A DNA stretch of 64,000 nt from Castellaniella sp. (GTDB taxonomy: Bacteria > Pseudomonadota > Gammaproteobacteria > Burkholderiales > Burkholderiaceae_B), in assembly GCA_019104865.1 (NCBI GenBank), contig JAHRWZ010000102.1, positions 1 through 64,000 of the forward strand, in the 5' to 3' direction. The notes under the pieces are model-generated. The model saw only the letters and a list, made by a program, of their open reading frames with translations. It searched no databases and was not told where the DNA came from. Positions 1 to 10,786 of this stretch are shown in pieces (positions within the stretch are counted from its first letter, which is position 1; every line of letters starts with the position of its first letter). The translations under genes were made by a program, and so were the position numbers.

Positions 1-515
1 CCGAACTGGCGCGCGGCAAGACCGGCCGTGTGCACGGTCATCTGGTTGCCCTGCTGACGTTGATGAAGGGCCAGCCGCTGGCCTACAACAAGGACAACCA
101 GGAAGACAAGGAAGGCCTGTTCGACACCGCCGACACCATCCGCGACACGCTCACCATTTTCGTGGACATGATCGGCGGGATCCGCGTCAAACCCGACGCC
201 ATGCGGGCGGCTGCACTGCAGGGTTATGCCACGGCGACGGATCTGGCCGACTATCTGGTCAAGCGCGGCGTGCCGTTTCGCGATGCCCACGAAACCGTGG
301 CGCTGGCGGTGCGCTCGTGTGAACAGCGCGGCTGTGATCTGGCGGATCTGTCGCTCGACGAGCTGCGCGGCTTCCACGCGTCGATCGATGACGATGTGTA
401 CCAGGTGCTGACGCTGGAAGGCTCGGTCGCTGCCCGCAAGCATATCGGCGGCACGGCCCCCGAACGGGTCCGCATCGAGGCACAGCGGATCCTGGACGCA
501 GACGGGCGGGCCTAG
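1..515 (+). CDS. argH: Argininosuccinate lyase, C-terminal part (5' end outside window)
   Basis: The last step of arginine synthesis: cleavage of argininosuccinate to arginine and fumarate in the cytoplasm. The reading frame is open from base 3 with no start in the window. It opens with [14 protein letters not shown], followed by [21 protein letters not shown], the hallmark segment of the ArgH/fumarase superfamily just C-terminal to the catalytic loop. The C-terminal helical domain ends at a TAG at 513-515. About 170 residues of a roughly 460-residue enzyme are present. The stop shares a CTAG with the stop of the convergent channel gene. Identity is secure; nothing can be said about its promoter. 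Confidence 0.95.
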   Translation, partial: ELARGKTGRVHGHLVALLTLMKGQPLAYNKDNQEDKEGLFDTADTIRDTLTIFVDMIGGIRVKPDAMRAAALQGYATATDLADYLVKRGVPFRDAHETVALAVRSCEQRGCDLADLSLDELRGFHASIDDDVYQVLTLEGSVAARKHIGGTAPERVRIEAQRILDADGRA

Positions 516-1852
516 TCCCCCGGCATTCCCCCGCCGCCGTTTTCCGGCGGCGCCGCAGGCGCGCCGCGCGGTTCGCCCGCGGCGCCGGCCAGGCGCGCGA
601 ATACATGCCCCGAAGGCGCCTGATACACCCGCAGCGACAGCTCCGGCAGGATGGCCAGCAGATGGTCGAACAAGTCGCCCTGGACCCGTTCGTAATCGGC
701 CCAGGCCGTCAGGCGGGAAAAGCAATAGACCTCCACGGGGATTCCCTGGCTGTCCGGCTCGAGCATGCGCACGATCATGGTCATGTCCTGACGGATGTCC
801 GGATTCTGCTGCAGATAGGCCAGTGCATAGGCCCGGAAAGTACCCAAGTTGGTCAAGCGGCGCCGGTTGGCCGGAATCTCGGCGGCCTCCTGGAGGGCCT
901 GGTTGGCATCCTCCAGGGCCGATTGCTTGGCTGCCAGATAGTCGCCCAGCAAACGGTAGCGGCGCAGCGCCAGGATTTCGGTATCGTCCAGGAACCGGAC
1001 CGATTCCGCATCGATGCGCAAGGTGCGCTTGATGCGCCGCCCACCCGATTCGAACATCTGACGCCAGTTGCGGTAACTCTCGGAAAAGAGCTTGTAGGTC
1101 GGGATCGTGGTGACGGTCTTATCCCAGTTCTGCACCTTCACGGTGTGCAGGGCCATATCGATCACGAAACCATCGGCGCCCGCCTGGGGCATCTCGATCC
1201 AGTCGCCGATACGCAGCATGTCGTTGGTGTTCATCTGCGTGCTGGCTACCAGCGAGAGCAGCGTATCCTTGAATACCAGCAGCAGCACGGCAGACAAGGC
1301 GCCCAGACCGGAAATCATCAGCAGGGGCGACTGATCCAGCAAGACCGACACCACCAGCACCAGGCACAGCGCCCAGACGGCCAGCTGCGCGATTTCAAGA
1401 TACCCCTTGATGGGGCGTCCCCGGCCCTGCTGCACCCGCAGCATGTTGACGTCCTGCCAGGCGCTCAGCAGCCGGGTCAAGGCCAGAAACACATAGATCA
1501 GGGCGACCGCCTGGATCAGCCGCCCCAGAGAGGATTCGAGCGTGCTGCCGATGGAGAGCAGCCGGATGTTGGCGGCGATCAGCAACAGGGACACGGCGTG
1601 GCCCAGGTGGCGATAGACGCCGCGGCGCGCCACCGCCTGGCTCCAGTCGTCCCGCCCCAGGGCCCGCAAGGCGCGCCCCAGGGCCAGCGCCAGTCCGCGC
1701 GAAGCCAGCAGGCCCGCCAGCCACACCACACCCGCCAGCACCAGTACACCCACCAAGGCCTGGGCCCAGGCACCCTGGGGTACCCAGGGCAGGACCCAGG
1801 CATCCAGCCAGATTTCCAATGGAGTCATTGCGGTGTTCAGCGTGGGCGTCAT
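512..1852 (-). CDS. ybdG: Mechanosensitive channel of the MscS family, YbdG/MscM type
   Basis: Inner-membrane miniconductance mechanosensitive channel of about 446 residues. Several hydrophobic segments in the first ~190 residues are followed by an MscS beta domain with [15 protein letters not shown] and [15 protein letters not shown]. The run [13 protein letters not shown] and the C-terminal [13 protein letters not shown] match what I recall of E. coli YbdG closely, more so than MscS itself. I chose the ATG at 1852 (MTPTLNTAM) because the longer frame back to 1939 would run into rlmD. It is the last gene of the leftward surE-rlmD run, 25 bases after the rlmD stop, so co-transcription is likely. 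The role in osmoprotection is inferred from the family. Confidence 0.87.
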   Translation of the reverse strand: MTPTLNTAMTPLEIWLDAWVLPWVPQGAWAQALVGVLVLAGVVWLAGLLASRGLALALGRALRALGRDDWSQAVARRGVYRHLGHAVSLLLIAANIRLLSIGSTLESSLGRLIQAVALIYVFLALTRLLSAWQDVNMLRVQQGRGRPIKGYLEIAQLAVWALCLVLVVSVLLDQSPLLMISGLGALSAVLLLVFKDTLLSLVASTQMNTNDMLRIGDWIEMPQAGADGFVIDMALHTVKVQNWDKTVTTIPTYKLFSESYRNWRQMFESGGRRIKRTLRIDAESVRFLDDTEILALRRYRLLGDYLAAKQSALEDANQALQEAAEIPANRRRLTNLGTFRAYALAYLQQNPDIRQDMTMIVRMLEPDSQGIPVEVYCFSRLTAWADYERVQGDLFDHLLAILPELSLRVYQAPSGHVFARLAGAAGEPRGAPAAPPENGGGGMPGD

Positions 1853-1877
1853 GGCGTGCTCGATCCGGGCACTTTCT

Positions 1878-3203
1878 TTAGGGTTCAAAAACCGCGATCG
1901 ATTCCACGTGCGCCGTGTGCGGGAACATATTGACTGCACCCACGGCCTTCAGCGTCCATCCGCCCACATGGCACAGCATCCCGGCATCGCGCGCCAGGGT
2001 GGCGGGATTACAGGACACGTACACGATCCGGCGCGGGCGTTCTTCCGGTGCCAGGGCGGCCAGCGCCTGGGCCAGGGCCAGCGCGCCTTCGCGCGGTGGG
2101 TCGATCAGCATGCGGTCGAAATGCCCCAAGCCACGAAGCCACGCGACATCGACTTCGAACAGGTTCAGCTCGGTGAACGTCGTTCGTTCGCCCAGCCCCT
2201 GACGGGCCGCGTCTTCACGCGCCCGGGCGACCAGGGTTGCGCTGCCTTCGATGCCGACGACCTCGCGGGCCTGGGTCGCCAGCGGCAGGCTGAAATTGCC
2301 CAGGCCGCAGAATAGGTCGGCCACCCGGTCCTGCGGTTGCACGCCCAGCAGGCTTAGGGCGCGTGCGATCAGCGTCTGGTTGATGTAGGGATTGACCTGG
2401 GTGAAATCGGCGGGCCGGTAGTGCATGCGCAGGCCGTAGGCCGGCAACGCATAGGCCAGGGCGTCCGCCTGGGCCGGATCCAGCGGATGCGCGGTTTCCG
2501 GGCCCTTGGGCTGCAGCCACCAGACGATGCGGTGGGCTTCGCCAAATTCACGCAGCCGCTCGATATCGGCTGAAGACAGCGGCTCGAGATGGCGCAAGCA
2601 GAGCACGGTTGCCTGGTCGCCCACGGCCACCTCGATCTGCGGCATGCGGTCGGGGTGCGACAGGCCGGCGATCAGGCTGCGCAGCGGCATCAACAAGGCG
2701 GACACGTGCGGGGGCAACACCCGGCATTCCCGGATGTCGGCGACATAGCTGCTGGCCCGTTCGCGGAATCCCACCAGGACCCCGCCCTTTTTCGGGACGA
2801 GCCGCACCGACAGACGGGCCCGATGGCGATAGCCCCAGGTCGGCCCCTGCAGAGCCGGCAGGATCTGCAGCGGTCTGACCTTGCCGATATGGGCCAGGGC
2901 GTCTTCCAGGGCGCGCTGCTTGGTCGCCACCTGGGCGGCCGGTTCCAGATGCTGCATGGCGCAACCGCCGCACACGCCGAAATGCGGACAAGGCGGCTGG
3001 GTTCGCTGGGACGAAGGTCTCTGGACCTGTTCGACGCGGGCCTTGTCGAAGGAAGGCTTACGCCGCGTGACGCGGGCGATGACCCGTTCACCGGGCAAGG
3101 CCCCCTCGACGAAAACCACCTTGCCGTCATGGTGGGCGATACCCTGCCCTTCCAGATCCAGCGATTCGATTTCCAGGGGGTACAGAATGGGTTCAGCAGG
3201 CAT
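1878..3203 (-). CDS. rlmD: 23S rRNA (uracil-5)-methyltransferase RlmD
   Basis: SAM-dependent methylation of the 23S rRNA uracil equivalent to U1939, about 441 residues. An N-terminal TRAM-like region ([15 protein letters not shown]) is followed by the iron-sulfur cysteine set [10 protein letters not shown] with a fourth Cys in IRECRVL. The C-terminal methyltransferase has [14 protein letters not shown] (SAM loop), DPPREGA, and [10 protein letters not shown] bearing the catalytic Cys. The start is placed at ATG 3203 ([14 protein letters not shown]); this overlaps the exonuclease stop by 11 bases, so translation is probably coupled. In many relatives this gene follows nlpD or rpoS, which fits the neighbourhood. 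Confidence 0.93.
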   Translation of the reverse strand: MPAEPILYPLEIESLDLEGQGIAHHDGKVVFVEGALPGERVIARVTRRKPSFDKARVEQVQRPSSQRTQPPCPHFGVCGGCAMQHLEPAAQVATKQRALEDALAHIGKVRPLQILPALQGPTWGYRHRARLSVRLVPKKGGVLVGFRERASSYVADIRECRVLPPHVSALLMPLRSLIAGLSHPDRMPQIEVAVGDQATVLCLRHLEPLSSADIERLREFGEAHRIVWWLQPKGPETAHPLDPAQADALAYALPAYGLRMHYRPADFTQVNPYINQTLIARALSLLGVQPQDRVADLFCGLGNFSLPLATQAREVVGIEGSATLVARAREDAARQGLGERTTFTELNLFEVDVAWLRGLGHFDRMLIDPPREGALALAQALAALAPEERPRRIVYVSCNPATLARDAGMLCHVGGWTLKAVGAVNMFPHTAHVESIAVFEP

Positions 3204-3975
3204 GATTCCAGGCGGAAAGGAATTCTTTCCAGTGCGGCGCATCGAGCGCCGTCAGGGTGTTGCGCACCAGATCCAGTTCGGCGGCATATGAAGTGGCGTC
3301 CAGGTCGCCCTTGATAAGGCGATAACGGCAGTACACCAGCCACGTGTTGACCACGTCGGTCTCGCAGTAATTGCGCACGTGATCGCGGTCCCCGGCATGC
3401 CAGGCCTGCCAGACCTGGCCGCCGTCCATGTCGAGCTTTCCGGGAAAGCCGCAAAGCTTTGCCAGCTGGTCCAGCGGCGCGTTGGCACGACCGTTGAATT
3501 TCGCCAGCACATCCATCAGATCGACATGGCGGGTGTGGTAGCGATTCAGGTAGTTGTTGAAGCGGAAGCCGCGATCGTCTTCGCCGGTATCCCAATAGCG
3601 CGGCGCCGCAACCCCGTGGATCAGGCTGCGGTAGTGCAGCACGGGCAGGTCGAATCCCGAACCGTTCCAGCTGACCAGCGTGGGCGTGTAATGCCCAATG
3701 GTCTTGAAGAACCCCGACAGCAAGGTGGCTTCCGTGTCGTCGGCCTGGCCGATGGTGCGTACGCGAAACCCCTGGTCGTCGCGAAACGCGCACCCGATCA
3801 CCGCCACCTGCTGCAGGTGCAGCGGCAGGAAATCGTTGCCGTGCGTTTCGCGGCGAGCCGCCAGGGCGGCTTCGATCAGTTCGGCATCAGGCAGATCGGC
3901 CCACTGCGGATTCAGGCGCCGCAAGCCTGCGGCGTCCGGAATCGTTTCCAGGTCGAAGACCAGGGTCGGGATCAT
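3193..3975 (-). CDS. Predicted 3'-5' exonuclease, PolB-like DnaQ fold
   Basis: A 260-residue cytoplasmic protein resembling the 'predicted 3'-5' exonuclease, PolB-like' family. The exo I motif is at the very N-terminus (VFDLETIP, Asp8 and Glu10). The second motif is [12 protein letters not shown] and the third region is [14 protein letters not shown] with its Asp. These acidic residues would bind two catalytic metals. The gene starts inside the last codons of nlpD (ATGA, 4-base overlap) and overlaps rlmD at its end. Nucleic-acid substrate and cellular role are unknown. The enzymatic class is well supported; a repair or RNA-processing role would be guesswork. Confidence 0.83.
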   Translation of the reverse strand: MIPTLVFDLETIPDAAGLRRLNPQWADLPDAELIEAALAARRETHGNDFLPLHLQQVAVIGCAFRDDQGFRVRTIGQADDTEATLLSGFFKTIGHYTPTLVSWNGSGFDLPVLHYRSLIHGVAAPRYWDTGEDDRGFRFNNYLNRYHTRHVDLMDVLAKFNGRANAPLDQLAKLCGFPGKLDMDGGQVWQAWHAGDRDHVRNYCETDVVNTWLVYCRYRLIKGDLDATSYAAELDLVRNTLTALDAPHWKEFLSAWNHAC

Positions 3976-4823
3976 CGGGACGGCAAATAGGACAAGGGAT
4001 TGACCGGCGTGCCCCGGCGGCGGACTTCGAAATGCAGCCGCGGCGAGGTCGAGTCGGTCTGGCCCATGGTGGCGATCTTGGCGCCCTTCTTCACGGTTTC
4101 CCCGGTCTTCACGAGCAAGGTTTGATTGTGCGCATAGGCGGTGATGAACCCGTTGCTGTGGCCCAACAGGATCAGGTTGCCCAAGCCACGCACCCCGTTG
4201 CCCGCATACATGACCTTGCCGCCGGCGGCGGCCATGATCGGCGTGCCGACCGGGCCTTCGATGTCGATGCCCTTGGTGTTGGCGTTGAAGCCCTGGATGA
4301 TCTTGCCGTCGGCGGGCCAGCCCCAGGAAATGAGTGTGGCGTCGCTGGCGCGGGATGCCGATGCTTCGACAGGGGCCGCGGCTTCGGCTGTGCTGCCAGA
4401 AGCGCCTGACGAGGAGGAGGCGCCATTACCCGCCGGCTTGGTCGGCACCGGTGTTGCCACCGCTGTGGAATGATTCGCGGGCTGCTGCGTGCCGGAATCC
4501 AGCCTCAGAACCTGGCCGATCGACAGCTGGGTTGGATTGCTGATGTTGTTCAGTTGCGCCAGCCGCGAGACTTCCATCCCGTGAGCCTGGGCGATCTTGT
4601 AGAGCGTGTCTCCCGCGCGCACCACATAGGTGCCACGAGCGGCCTGACTGCCCGCGCTGGCTGCAGCCGACGCACTCGACTGATCGGACACTGGCGCACG
4701 TTGTGAGCGCGAAGCACAGCCCGACAGGACGGCGGCCGACAAGAGGACAGCCCAGAGCAGAATGCGCCCGGTGCGTGGCGGTTGGGTGAACGGAGCATCT
4801 GTCACCAGCGTCCCATCGAGCAT
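3972..4823 (-). CDS. nlpD: NlpD-like lipoprotein: LysM plus degenerate LytM/M23 domain
   Basis: Outer-membrane lipoprotein (283 residues) that in E. coli activates the septal amidase AmiC. A signal peptide ends in a lipobox (LSGC, Cys about residue 36). A LysM domain follows (TYVVRAGDTLYKIAQ), then a Ser/Ala/Pro-rich linker, then a C-terminal LytM domain. The LytM domain has KGIDIEG where active endopeptidases have HxGxD, so the first zinc ligand is missing, as in E. coli NlpD; it is therefore probably an activator, not a hydrolase. A clear AGGAGA precedes ATG 4823. It lies 13 bases after pcm. The usual next gene, rpoS, is absent here. Confidence 0.92.
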   Translation of the reverse strand: MLDGTLVTDAPFTQPPRTGRILLWAVLLSAAVLSGCASRSQRAPVSDQSSASAAASAGSQAARGTYVVRAGDTLYKIAQAHGMEVSRLAQLNNISNPTQLSIGQVLRLDSGTQQPANHSTAVATPVPTKPAGNGASSSSGASGSTAEAAAPVEASASRASDATLISWGWPADGKIIQGFNANTKGIDIEGPVGTPIMAAAGGKVMYAGNGVRGLGNLILLGHSNGFITAYAHNQTLLVKTGETVKKGAKIATMGQTDSTSPRLHFEVRRRGTPVNPLSYLPSR

Positions 4824-4836
4824 ATGGTTCTCCTAC

Positions 4837-5658
4837 TTAAGTCTGCGTGCCAGGACGCAGCGGTACGAATCGGACATCTTCGAGTTCGACCCGGTGCCAG
4901 GATGACGGACCAGTCCGCTCGAAGAGGATGAGTCTTTGGTGCGTCGCGCCTTCGGGGGCGATCAGACGCGCTCCGATAGCCAACTGATGCAGCAAGACTT
5001 CAGGGATTTTAACGCCCGCGGCCGCCACGACAATGCCGTCGAAGGGCGCACGATGTTCCAGGCCCTGCATGCCGTCGCCGAAAGACAGGCGCACGCGCCC
5101 CCGGGCGCGTCCCTGCGACAGGTTGAGCCGCGCCTGGTCGTAGAGGCCGCGGATCCGCTCGACGGCATAGACCTCGGGCACGAACTGAGCCAGCACCGCA
5201 GCCTGATAGCCGCAGCCCGCACCGATCTCCAGCACCCGTTCTGGCGCCCGGCCTTCGCACATCACCGACACCATATAGGCAACCACCCAGGGCTGGGAAA
5301 TCGTCTGTCCATAGCCGATCGGCAACGCAGCGTCTTCATAGGCGCGGCTGGCAAGTCCCTGGTCCACGAATTCGTGTCGCGAGACCGCCTGCATCGCCGC
5401 CAGAACCCGGTCATCGACGATCCCTTGCTCCCGCAGGCGCCGGACCATCTGGGTGCGCAGGCGGTCGGAATTCAACCCCAGATTGGTCGGCATCTGGCCT
5501 GCCTGGGGCAAAGGCGACGCAGGGGCGCCGAAGGCGCGCGGCCCCAGAATGCGCGTGTTGCTGTTGGCCACCGAAAAGCCAGGACCAAGCCCGGAACCGC
5601 GCACAGGGCTGCGCGAAATCCGCGGAGTCTTGTCCAGGGGATGGCGGGACTTGCTCAT
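4837..5658 (-). CDS. pcm: Protein-L-isoaspartate O-methyltransferase
   Basis: SAM-dependent repair of isoaspartyl residues in damaged proteins. It is 273 residues, longer than the ~210 typical of Pcm, because of a ~60-residue Pro/Arg-rich N-terminal extension before [13 protein letters not shown]. The core shows [17 protein letters not shown] and motif [17 protein letters not shown], both diagnostic. The start at ATG 5658 overlaps the surE stop (ATGA). A shorter protein from an internal start is possible, but no good ribosome site for one is evident. It lies in the surE-pcm-nlpD order typical of proteobacteria. Confidence 0.93.
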   Translation of the reverse strand: MSKSRHPLDKTPRISRSPVRGSGLGPGFSVANSNTRILGPRAFGAPASPLPQAGQMPTNLGLNSDRLRTQMVRRLREQGIVDDRVLAAMQAVSRHEFVDQGLASRAYEDAALPIGYGQTISQPWVVAYMVSVMCEGRAPERVLEIGAGCGYQAAVLAQFVPEVYAVERIRGLYDQARLNLSQGRARGRVRLSFGDGMQGLEHRAPFDGIVVAAAGVKIPEVLLHQLAIGARLIAPEGATHQRLILFERTGPSSWHRVELEDVRFVPLRPGTQT

Positions 5659-6401
5659 CGAGCTTCCATCCAGCGGGCAACCGTCTGGGTTTGAGCGTGA
5701 TCGGTCAGATCCAGACGCAGCGGCGTCATGGAGACGGCTTGCGCCTCGATTGCGCCGAAATCGGTGTCTGCCCCACCGTCCAGCGCCCTGCCGACCGGAC
5801 CGATCCAGTACACCGATTCCCCGTAAGGAGTCGTACTACGGATGACGGGCTCGGAGGGGTGCCTGCGCCCCAGGCGTGTCGCCCGGAAGCCTTTCAGATC
5901 GCGGTAGGGAACCGGTGGAATGTTCACGTTGAGAAGCAGAGGAGACTGCCAGGGATGATCGCGGAACCGCTCGACCAGTTCGCGGGCCACCTGAGTCGCG
6001 GTGTCCAGATGCTGCCATTCGCGCTGCACCAGGGAAAAGGCCAAAGACGGCACCCCGAACAGATAACCCTCGGATGCGGCAGCGACGGTTCCCGAGTAGA
6101 GGGTGTCCTCGCCCAGATTGGCGCCATTGTTGATCCCGGACACCAGCAGGTCAGGGCGGAAATCCAGCAGGCCCGTGAGGGCGACGTGCACGCAATCCGA
6201 CGGCGTGCCATTGACGAAATAAAAACCGTTGGCCGCCTGGCGCACCGACAGCGGCCGGCGCAGCGTCAAGGAATTCGATGCGCCGCTGCAGTTGGTCTCG
6301 GGCGCGACGACAGTCAGATCGCCCAACGGGCGCAGGACCGCCACCAGCGCCTCGATGCCCGCCGCGTTATAGCCGTCGTCATTGGTGACCAGAATGCGCA
6401 T
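5655..6401 (-). CDS. surE: 5'/3'-nucleotidase SurE
   Basis: Metal-dependent nucleoside-monophosphate phosphatase linked to stationary-phase survival, 248 residues, the usual family size. It begins [11 protein letters not shown] with the tandem metal-binding Asp8-Asp9. The Asn/Ser ligand region is [10 protein letters not shown], and [22 protein letters not shown] is diagnostic. ATG 6401 was chosen over an upstream extension because the family starts here and GGGAAGGGC lies just before it. It is the first gene of the leftward surE-pcm-nlpD-exonuclease-rlmD-mscM run. A TACAAT (6437-6442, reverse strand) upstream could be its -10. Confidence 0.95.
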   Translation of the reverse strand: MRILVTNDDGYNAAGIEALVAVLRPLGDLTVVAPETNCSGASNSLTLRRPLSVRQAANGFYFVNGTPSDCVHVALTGLLDFRPDLLVSGINNGANLGEDTLYSGTVAAASEGYLFGVPSLAFSLVQREWQHLDTATQVARELVERFRDHPWQSPLLLNVNIPPVPYRDLKGFRATRLGRRHPSEPVIRSTTPYGESVYWIGPVGRALDGGADTDFGAIEAQAVSMTPLRLDLTDHAQTQTVARWMEAR

Positions 6402-6445
6402 GCCCTTCCCTACTTGTCTGAAACCGGATGGTGCGAATTGTACTC

Positions 6446-6457
6446 GGGGATATCCCC
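6446..6457. promoter_or_regulatory. 12-base perfect palindrome in the surE-plsY divergent region
   Basis: GGGGATATCCCC reads the same on both strands and sits 4 bases upstream of the candidate surE -10 and just upstream of the plsY -35. Its position suggests an operator, but the sequence matches no site I recognise. Perfect 12-base palindromes arise rarely by chance in a 137-base gap, though this evidence is slight. Confidence 0.3.
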
Positions 6458-6464
6458 CAAAATA

Positions 6465-6493
6465 GTGACGGCACGGCACGACGGCTTTAGAAT
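6465..6493 (+). promoter_or_regulatory. Candidate sigma-70 promoter of plsY
   Basis: GTGACG (6465-6470) and TAGAAT (6488-6493) are separated by 17 bases. They match the -35 and -10 consensus at 4/6 and 5/6 positions. The predicted transcription start lies about 40 bases before the plsY ATG. Confidence 0.45.
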
Positions 6494-6538
6494 GGCCGCC
6501 ATTCCCGCTTTCGGCGATCTCAAATCATTTCACACGCC

Positions 6539-7180
6539 ATGTCTCAACTGTTTCTTCCCGGGGGCGTCGTCCTCAGCCTGCTGGTCGGCTACCTGATCGG
6601 TTCGGTCTCGTTCGCCGTGGTCGTCAGCCGGATCATGGGGCTGCGCGACCCGCGCAGCTTCGGCTCCGGCAACCCCGGTGCAACCAACGTACTGCGCGGC
6701 GGCAACAAACTGGCCGCCCTGCTGACGCTGCTGGGCGACGCCGCCAAGGGCTGGCTGGCAGTCGTACTGGCCGCCTGGGGGATCAACCAGGGCATCCTGC
6801 CGGATGCCGCCCTGCCGCTGGCGGGTCTGGGGGCGTTCCTGGGCCACCTGTATCCCCTGTTTCTGCATTTTCGAGGCGGCAAAGGCGTGGCCACCGCACT
6901 AGGCGTGCTGCTGGCACTGCAGCCGTGGCTGGCACTGGCCACCGCGCTGACATGGCTGATCGTGGCCGTCGTCACCCGGTATTCATCATTGGCCGCCATC
7001 CTCGCCGCCGTGTTCGCGCCGTTCTACTATATTTTGGGCGGCGACGTCGCCTGGCCCACCGATGGGCTGACGACGTCGGTTATCGTGGCCATCAGCGTTC
7101 TGTTGTTGTCGCGCCACCACGAAAACATCGCGCGCCTGCTGGCTGGCAAGGAAAGCCGGATCGGATCGAAAAAGAAGTAA
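6539..7180 (+). CDS. plsY: Glycerol-3-phosphate acyltransferase PlsY
   Basis: Integral membrane enzyme (213 residues) that transfers the acyl group from acyl-phosphate to glycerol-3-phosphate, the first step of phospholipid synthesis. Five to seven hydrophobic segments are visible. The family motifs are present: [14 protein letters not shown] (motif 1, glycerol-3-phosphate site), [20 protein letters not shown] (motif 2, glycine-rich loop), and near the C-terminus [15 protein letters not shown] (motif 3). The stop at 7178-7180 directly abuts the convergent tsaD stop, with no terminator between. Start ATG 6539 has no strong ribosome site, but the family begins at this point. Confidence 0.95.
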   Translation: MSQLFLPGGVVLSLLVGYLIGSVSFAVVVSRIMGLRDPRSFGSGNPGATNVLRGGNKLAALLTLLGDAAKGWLAVVLAAWGINQGILPDAALPLAGLGAFLGHLYPLFLHFRGGKGVATALGVLLALQPWLALATALTWLIVAVVTRYSSLAAILAAVFAPFYYILGGDVAWPTDGLTTSVIVAISVLLLSRHHENIARLLAGKESRIGSKKK

Positions 7181-8230
7181 TCAGGCGACGCAGACGTCCC
7201 GCAGATCCCAGCGCGGCCGTACGGAAAACGCGGCATCGTGCAGCGCTGGCAAGTCCACCAGGCCCGCCCGCACCCGCTGTACAGCCGCCCAGGCGATCAT
7301 CGCGCCGTTGTCGGTGCACAGATGCAGCGGCGGAAAATACACGCGCCCGCCCAGGCCCGGCATGGCCGCCCGAAGCTGCTGGCGCAAGTGGCTGTTGGCC
7401 CCGACGCCCCCCGCCACGACCAGGGTTTTCAGTCCCGTTTGACGCAGAGCGCGCAAGGATTTCGCCGCCAGCACGTCGACGATGGCCGCCTCTGTCGAGG
7501 CCGCCAGATCCGCCCGGGCAGCCAGGTCGGATTCCCGCCCTTCCGCCTGCAGGGCGCGCATGCGGGTCAGCACGGCCGTCTTCAGACCGCTGAAACTGAA
7601 ATCCAGATCCCCGCTATGCAACATGGGGCGCGGCAAGGCGCAGGCCTGAGGATTCCCCTGCTGGGCCAGACGAGATAATTCAGGCCCTCCCGGGTAACCC
7701 AGCCCCAGGAGCTTCGCGCTCTTGTCGAAGGCCTCGCCCGCAGCATCATCCAGGGTCTCGCCAAGCAGGGTGTACCGGCCCACGCCGTCGACCCGCATCA
7801 GCTGTGTATGCCCCCCCGACACCAGCAGGGCAACAAAGGGAAAGGACGGGACCTCGTCGGCCAGGAGCGGCGACAGCAGATGGCCTTCCAGGTGATGGAT
7901 GGGAATGGCCGGCAGGTCCCGCGCCCAGGCGAAGGCCCGGGCAAAGCCCGCGCCCACCAGCAGGGCGCCAGCCAGGCCAGGCCCGGCGGTATACGCCACC
8001 GCGTCCAGGTCCTGCGGCCGCACGCCGGCCTCGTCGAGCACCTGCCGCGTCAGCGGCACGATACGCCGGATGTGGTCGCGCGACGCCAGCTCAGGCACCA
8101 CACCACCGTAGTCGCGATGCATCGCAATCTGACTATGCAGCGCGTGCGCCAGCAAGCCGCGTTCGGTGCAGGCAACGGCGACCCCGGTCTCGTCGCAGGA
8201 GCTTTCAAATCCGATGATCAGCATAGCCAT
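7181..8230 (-). CDS. tsaD: tRNA N6-adenosine threonylcarbamoyltransferase TsaD
   Basis: Catalytic ASKHA-fold subunit of the t6A37 tRNA modification complex, 349 residues. It begins with [15 protein letters not shown]. The metal-binding histidines are in [24 protein letters not shown] and the C-terminal [12 protein letters not shown] are further family motifs. Two starts are possible, ATG 8230 or ATG 8224 (MLIIGFE); neither has a strong Shine-Dalgarno sequence. Divergent from the purine permease gene across 102 bases. Identity is secure; the exact start is not. Confidence 0.96.
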   Translation of the reverse strand: MAMLIIGFESSCDETGVAVACTERGLLAHALHSQIAMHRDYGGVVPELASRDHIRRIVPLTRQVLDEAGVRPQDLDAVAYTAGPGLAGALLVGAGFARAFAWARDLPAIPIHHLEGHLLSPLLADEVPSFPFVALLVSGGHTQLMRVDGVGRYTLLGETLDDAAGEAFDKSAKLLGLGYPGGPELSRLAQQGNPQACALPRPMLHSGDLDFSFSGLKTAVLTRMRALQAEGRESDLAARADLAASTEAAIVDVLAAKSLRALRQTGLKTLVVAGGVGANSHLRQQLRAAMPGLGGRVYFPPLHLCTDNGAMIAWAAVQRVRAGLVDLPALHDAAFSVRPRWDLRDVCVA

Positions 8231-8244
8231 ACAGTGTAACGCTG

Positions 8245-8274
8245 TTCACAAAAGGGTTTTGGGGGCCTTAGAAT
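8245..8274 (+). promoter_or_regulatory. Candidate sigma-70 promoter of the purine permease gene
   Basis: TTCACA (8245-8250, 5/6 to consensus) and TAGAAT (8269-8274, 5/6) are 18 bases apart, giving a predicted leader of about 50 bases before ATG 8333. Confidence 0.5.
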
Positions 8275-8332
8275 ACTCACGTTACATAACATGCAATCAA
8301 AAACAACGGCTTCCACCTCTGGGGACGAAACC

Positions 8333-9625
<1,293 letters not shown>

Positions 9626-9634
9626 GATAGGACA

Positions 9635-9658
9635 GGAAGGGTCCCTGCGGACCCTTCC
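9635..9658 (+). terminator. Stem-loop after the purine permease gene
   Basis: GGAAGGGTCC and GGACCCTTCC form a perfect 10-base-pair stem with a 4-base loop (CTGC), 10 bases after the stop. No long T-tract follows, so termination efficiency is uncertain. Confidence 0.6.
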
Positions 9659-9761
9659 ATGTCGATCGAATTGTGGTACTTGCAAGCAAGGTAAACTGAC
9701 CCCATCTGTTGCCCATCAGGACGGATGACCGCCATTCGCCCATCAATCGACCGGAGTCCCC

Positions 9762-10142
9762 ATGAGCATCATCGAACTCACCCAGGAAACCTTCCAGGAA
9801 GCCACCAAGGCCGAAAAGCCGCTGATCATCGACCTGTGGGCGCCCTGGTGCGGCCCGTGCCGCCAATTTGCACCGACCTTCGAAGCTGCTGCCGAAAAGC
9901 ACCCTGACGTCACCTTCGCCAAAATCAATACCGAAGAACAGCAGGAACTGGCGGCGGCGCTGCGCATCCGTTCCATCCCGACCCTGATGGTGTTCCGGGA
10001 AAACGTGCTGCTGTTTCAGCAGGCAGGCGCGCTGGCGGCCTCGCAGCTGGAAGAACTTGTCACCCAGGTAAAGTCGGTGGACATGGCCCAGGTCCATGCC
10101 CAGATCGCGGAACAGGAAAAATCGTCATCCACGACGCACTGA
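9762..10142 (+). CDS. Thioredoxin-family protein
   Basis: Small cytoplasmic thiol-disulfide oxidoreductase, 126 residues, slightly longer than thioredoxin 1 (about 108). The active site WAPWCGPCRQF has Cys30 and Cys33, and the cis-proline loop is RSIPTLMVF. The C-terminus carries about 20 extra polar residues. CGGAG lies 5 bases before ATG 9762. Its 3' end overlaps the convergent YigZ-family gene by 18 bases. It could be a TrxA paralog rather than the main thioredoxin, because the usual trxA-rho neighbourhood is missing. No signal peptide is seen. Confidence 0.9.
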   Translation: MSIIELTQETFQEATKAEKPLIIDLWAPWCGPCRQFAPTFEAAAEKHPDVTFAKINTEEQQELAAALRIRSIPTLMVFRENVLLFQQAGALAASQLEELVTQVKSVDMAQVHAQIAEQEKSSSTTH

Positions 10143-10715
10143 CCAATCCCCCCGCCCCCGTGTCTGATCGGCGTGCAGCGCACGGAGGGCGGCCTCGTCT
10201 TCCTTCACCACCCACAAGTCCCACACCACCCCATCCGTGTCGAATCGTGAAGACTCGATCCGGGCGCCTGCCGCCAGCAGGCGGGCCTGGACACGGTCGA
10301 TGTCCGAATACGGACAAGAGCAGCACACCCGGTATTCCTCGCGCAGGACAATCTTGTCAGCCACTCGCAGGCACTCGGCGGCCGTGCCGCCATAGGCGCG
10401 TGCAAGGCCACCGGTGCCTAGCTTGATGCCACCAAACCAGCGGATCACCAGGACGGCCACACGGTCGCAATCCTGTGATTCAATGGCCTGCAGGATCGGC
10501 CGGCCCGCGGTGCCGCCGGGCTCGCCGTCGTCATTGAAGCGGTACTGATCACCCAGCCGCCAGGCCCAACAGTTGTGCGTCGCCTGCGGATCTCGATGCG
10601 TGTCCAGAAACGCCTGCGCCGCCTGCGCGGAGTCGATGGGCGCGGCCAGGGCCAGAAAGCGGCTCTTGCGAATATCCGCTTCGTGGCGGGCCGGGCCTGT
10701 CAGCGCCTGCGGCAC
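10125..10715 (-). CDS. yigZ: YigZ/IMPACT (UPF0029) family protein
   Basis: A 196-residue protein of the conserved YigZ/IMPACT family, thought to bind ribosomes or nucleic acid; no reaction is known. The N-terminal domain shows DIRKSRFLALAAPI, THNCWAWRLGD, FNDDGEPGGTAGRPILQAI and VIRWFGGIKLGTGGLARAYG, the family signature. A smaller C-terminal RNase-PH-like domain follows. The only in-frame start codon downstream of ybiT is GTG 10715, so translation probably begins there. It lies 71 bases after the ybiT stop, in the same direction, and may share its transcript. Confidence 0.88.
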   Translation of the reverse strand: MPQALTGPARHEADIRKSRFLALAAPIDSAQAAQAFLDTHRDPQATHNCWAWRLGDQYRFNDDGEPGGTAGRPILQAIESQDCDRVAVLVIRWFGGIKLGTGGLARAYGGTAAECLRVADKIVLREEYRVCCSCPYSDIDRVQARLLAAGARIESSRFDTDGVVWDLWVVKEDEAALRALHADQTRGRGDWSVRRG

Positions 10716-10786
10716 GACGGGCCGACCCAGCGGGACCTCGTCCCGCAGCCACCGGAGCCTGATCGCGGCATCACCGGCCCCGGAAA

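Noticed and set aside
605..1933. 442-codon open frame on the + strand opposite the mechanosensitive channel gene
   Set aside because: Rich in His, Gln and Arg with no domain pattern; it is the antisense shadow of a high-GC gene with clear family motifs.
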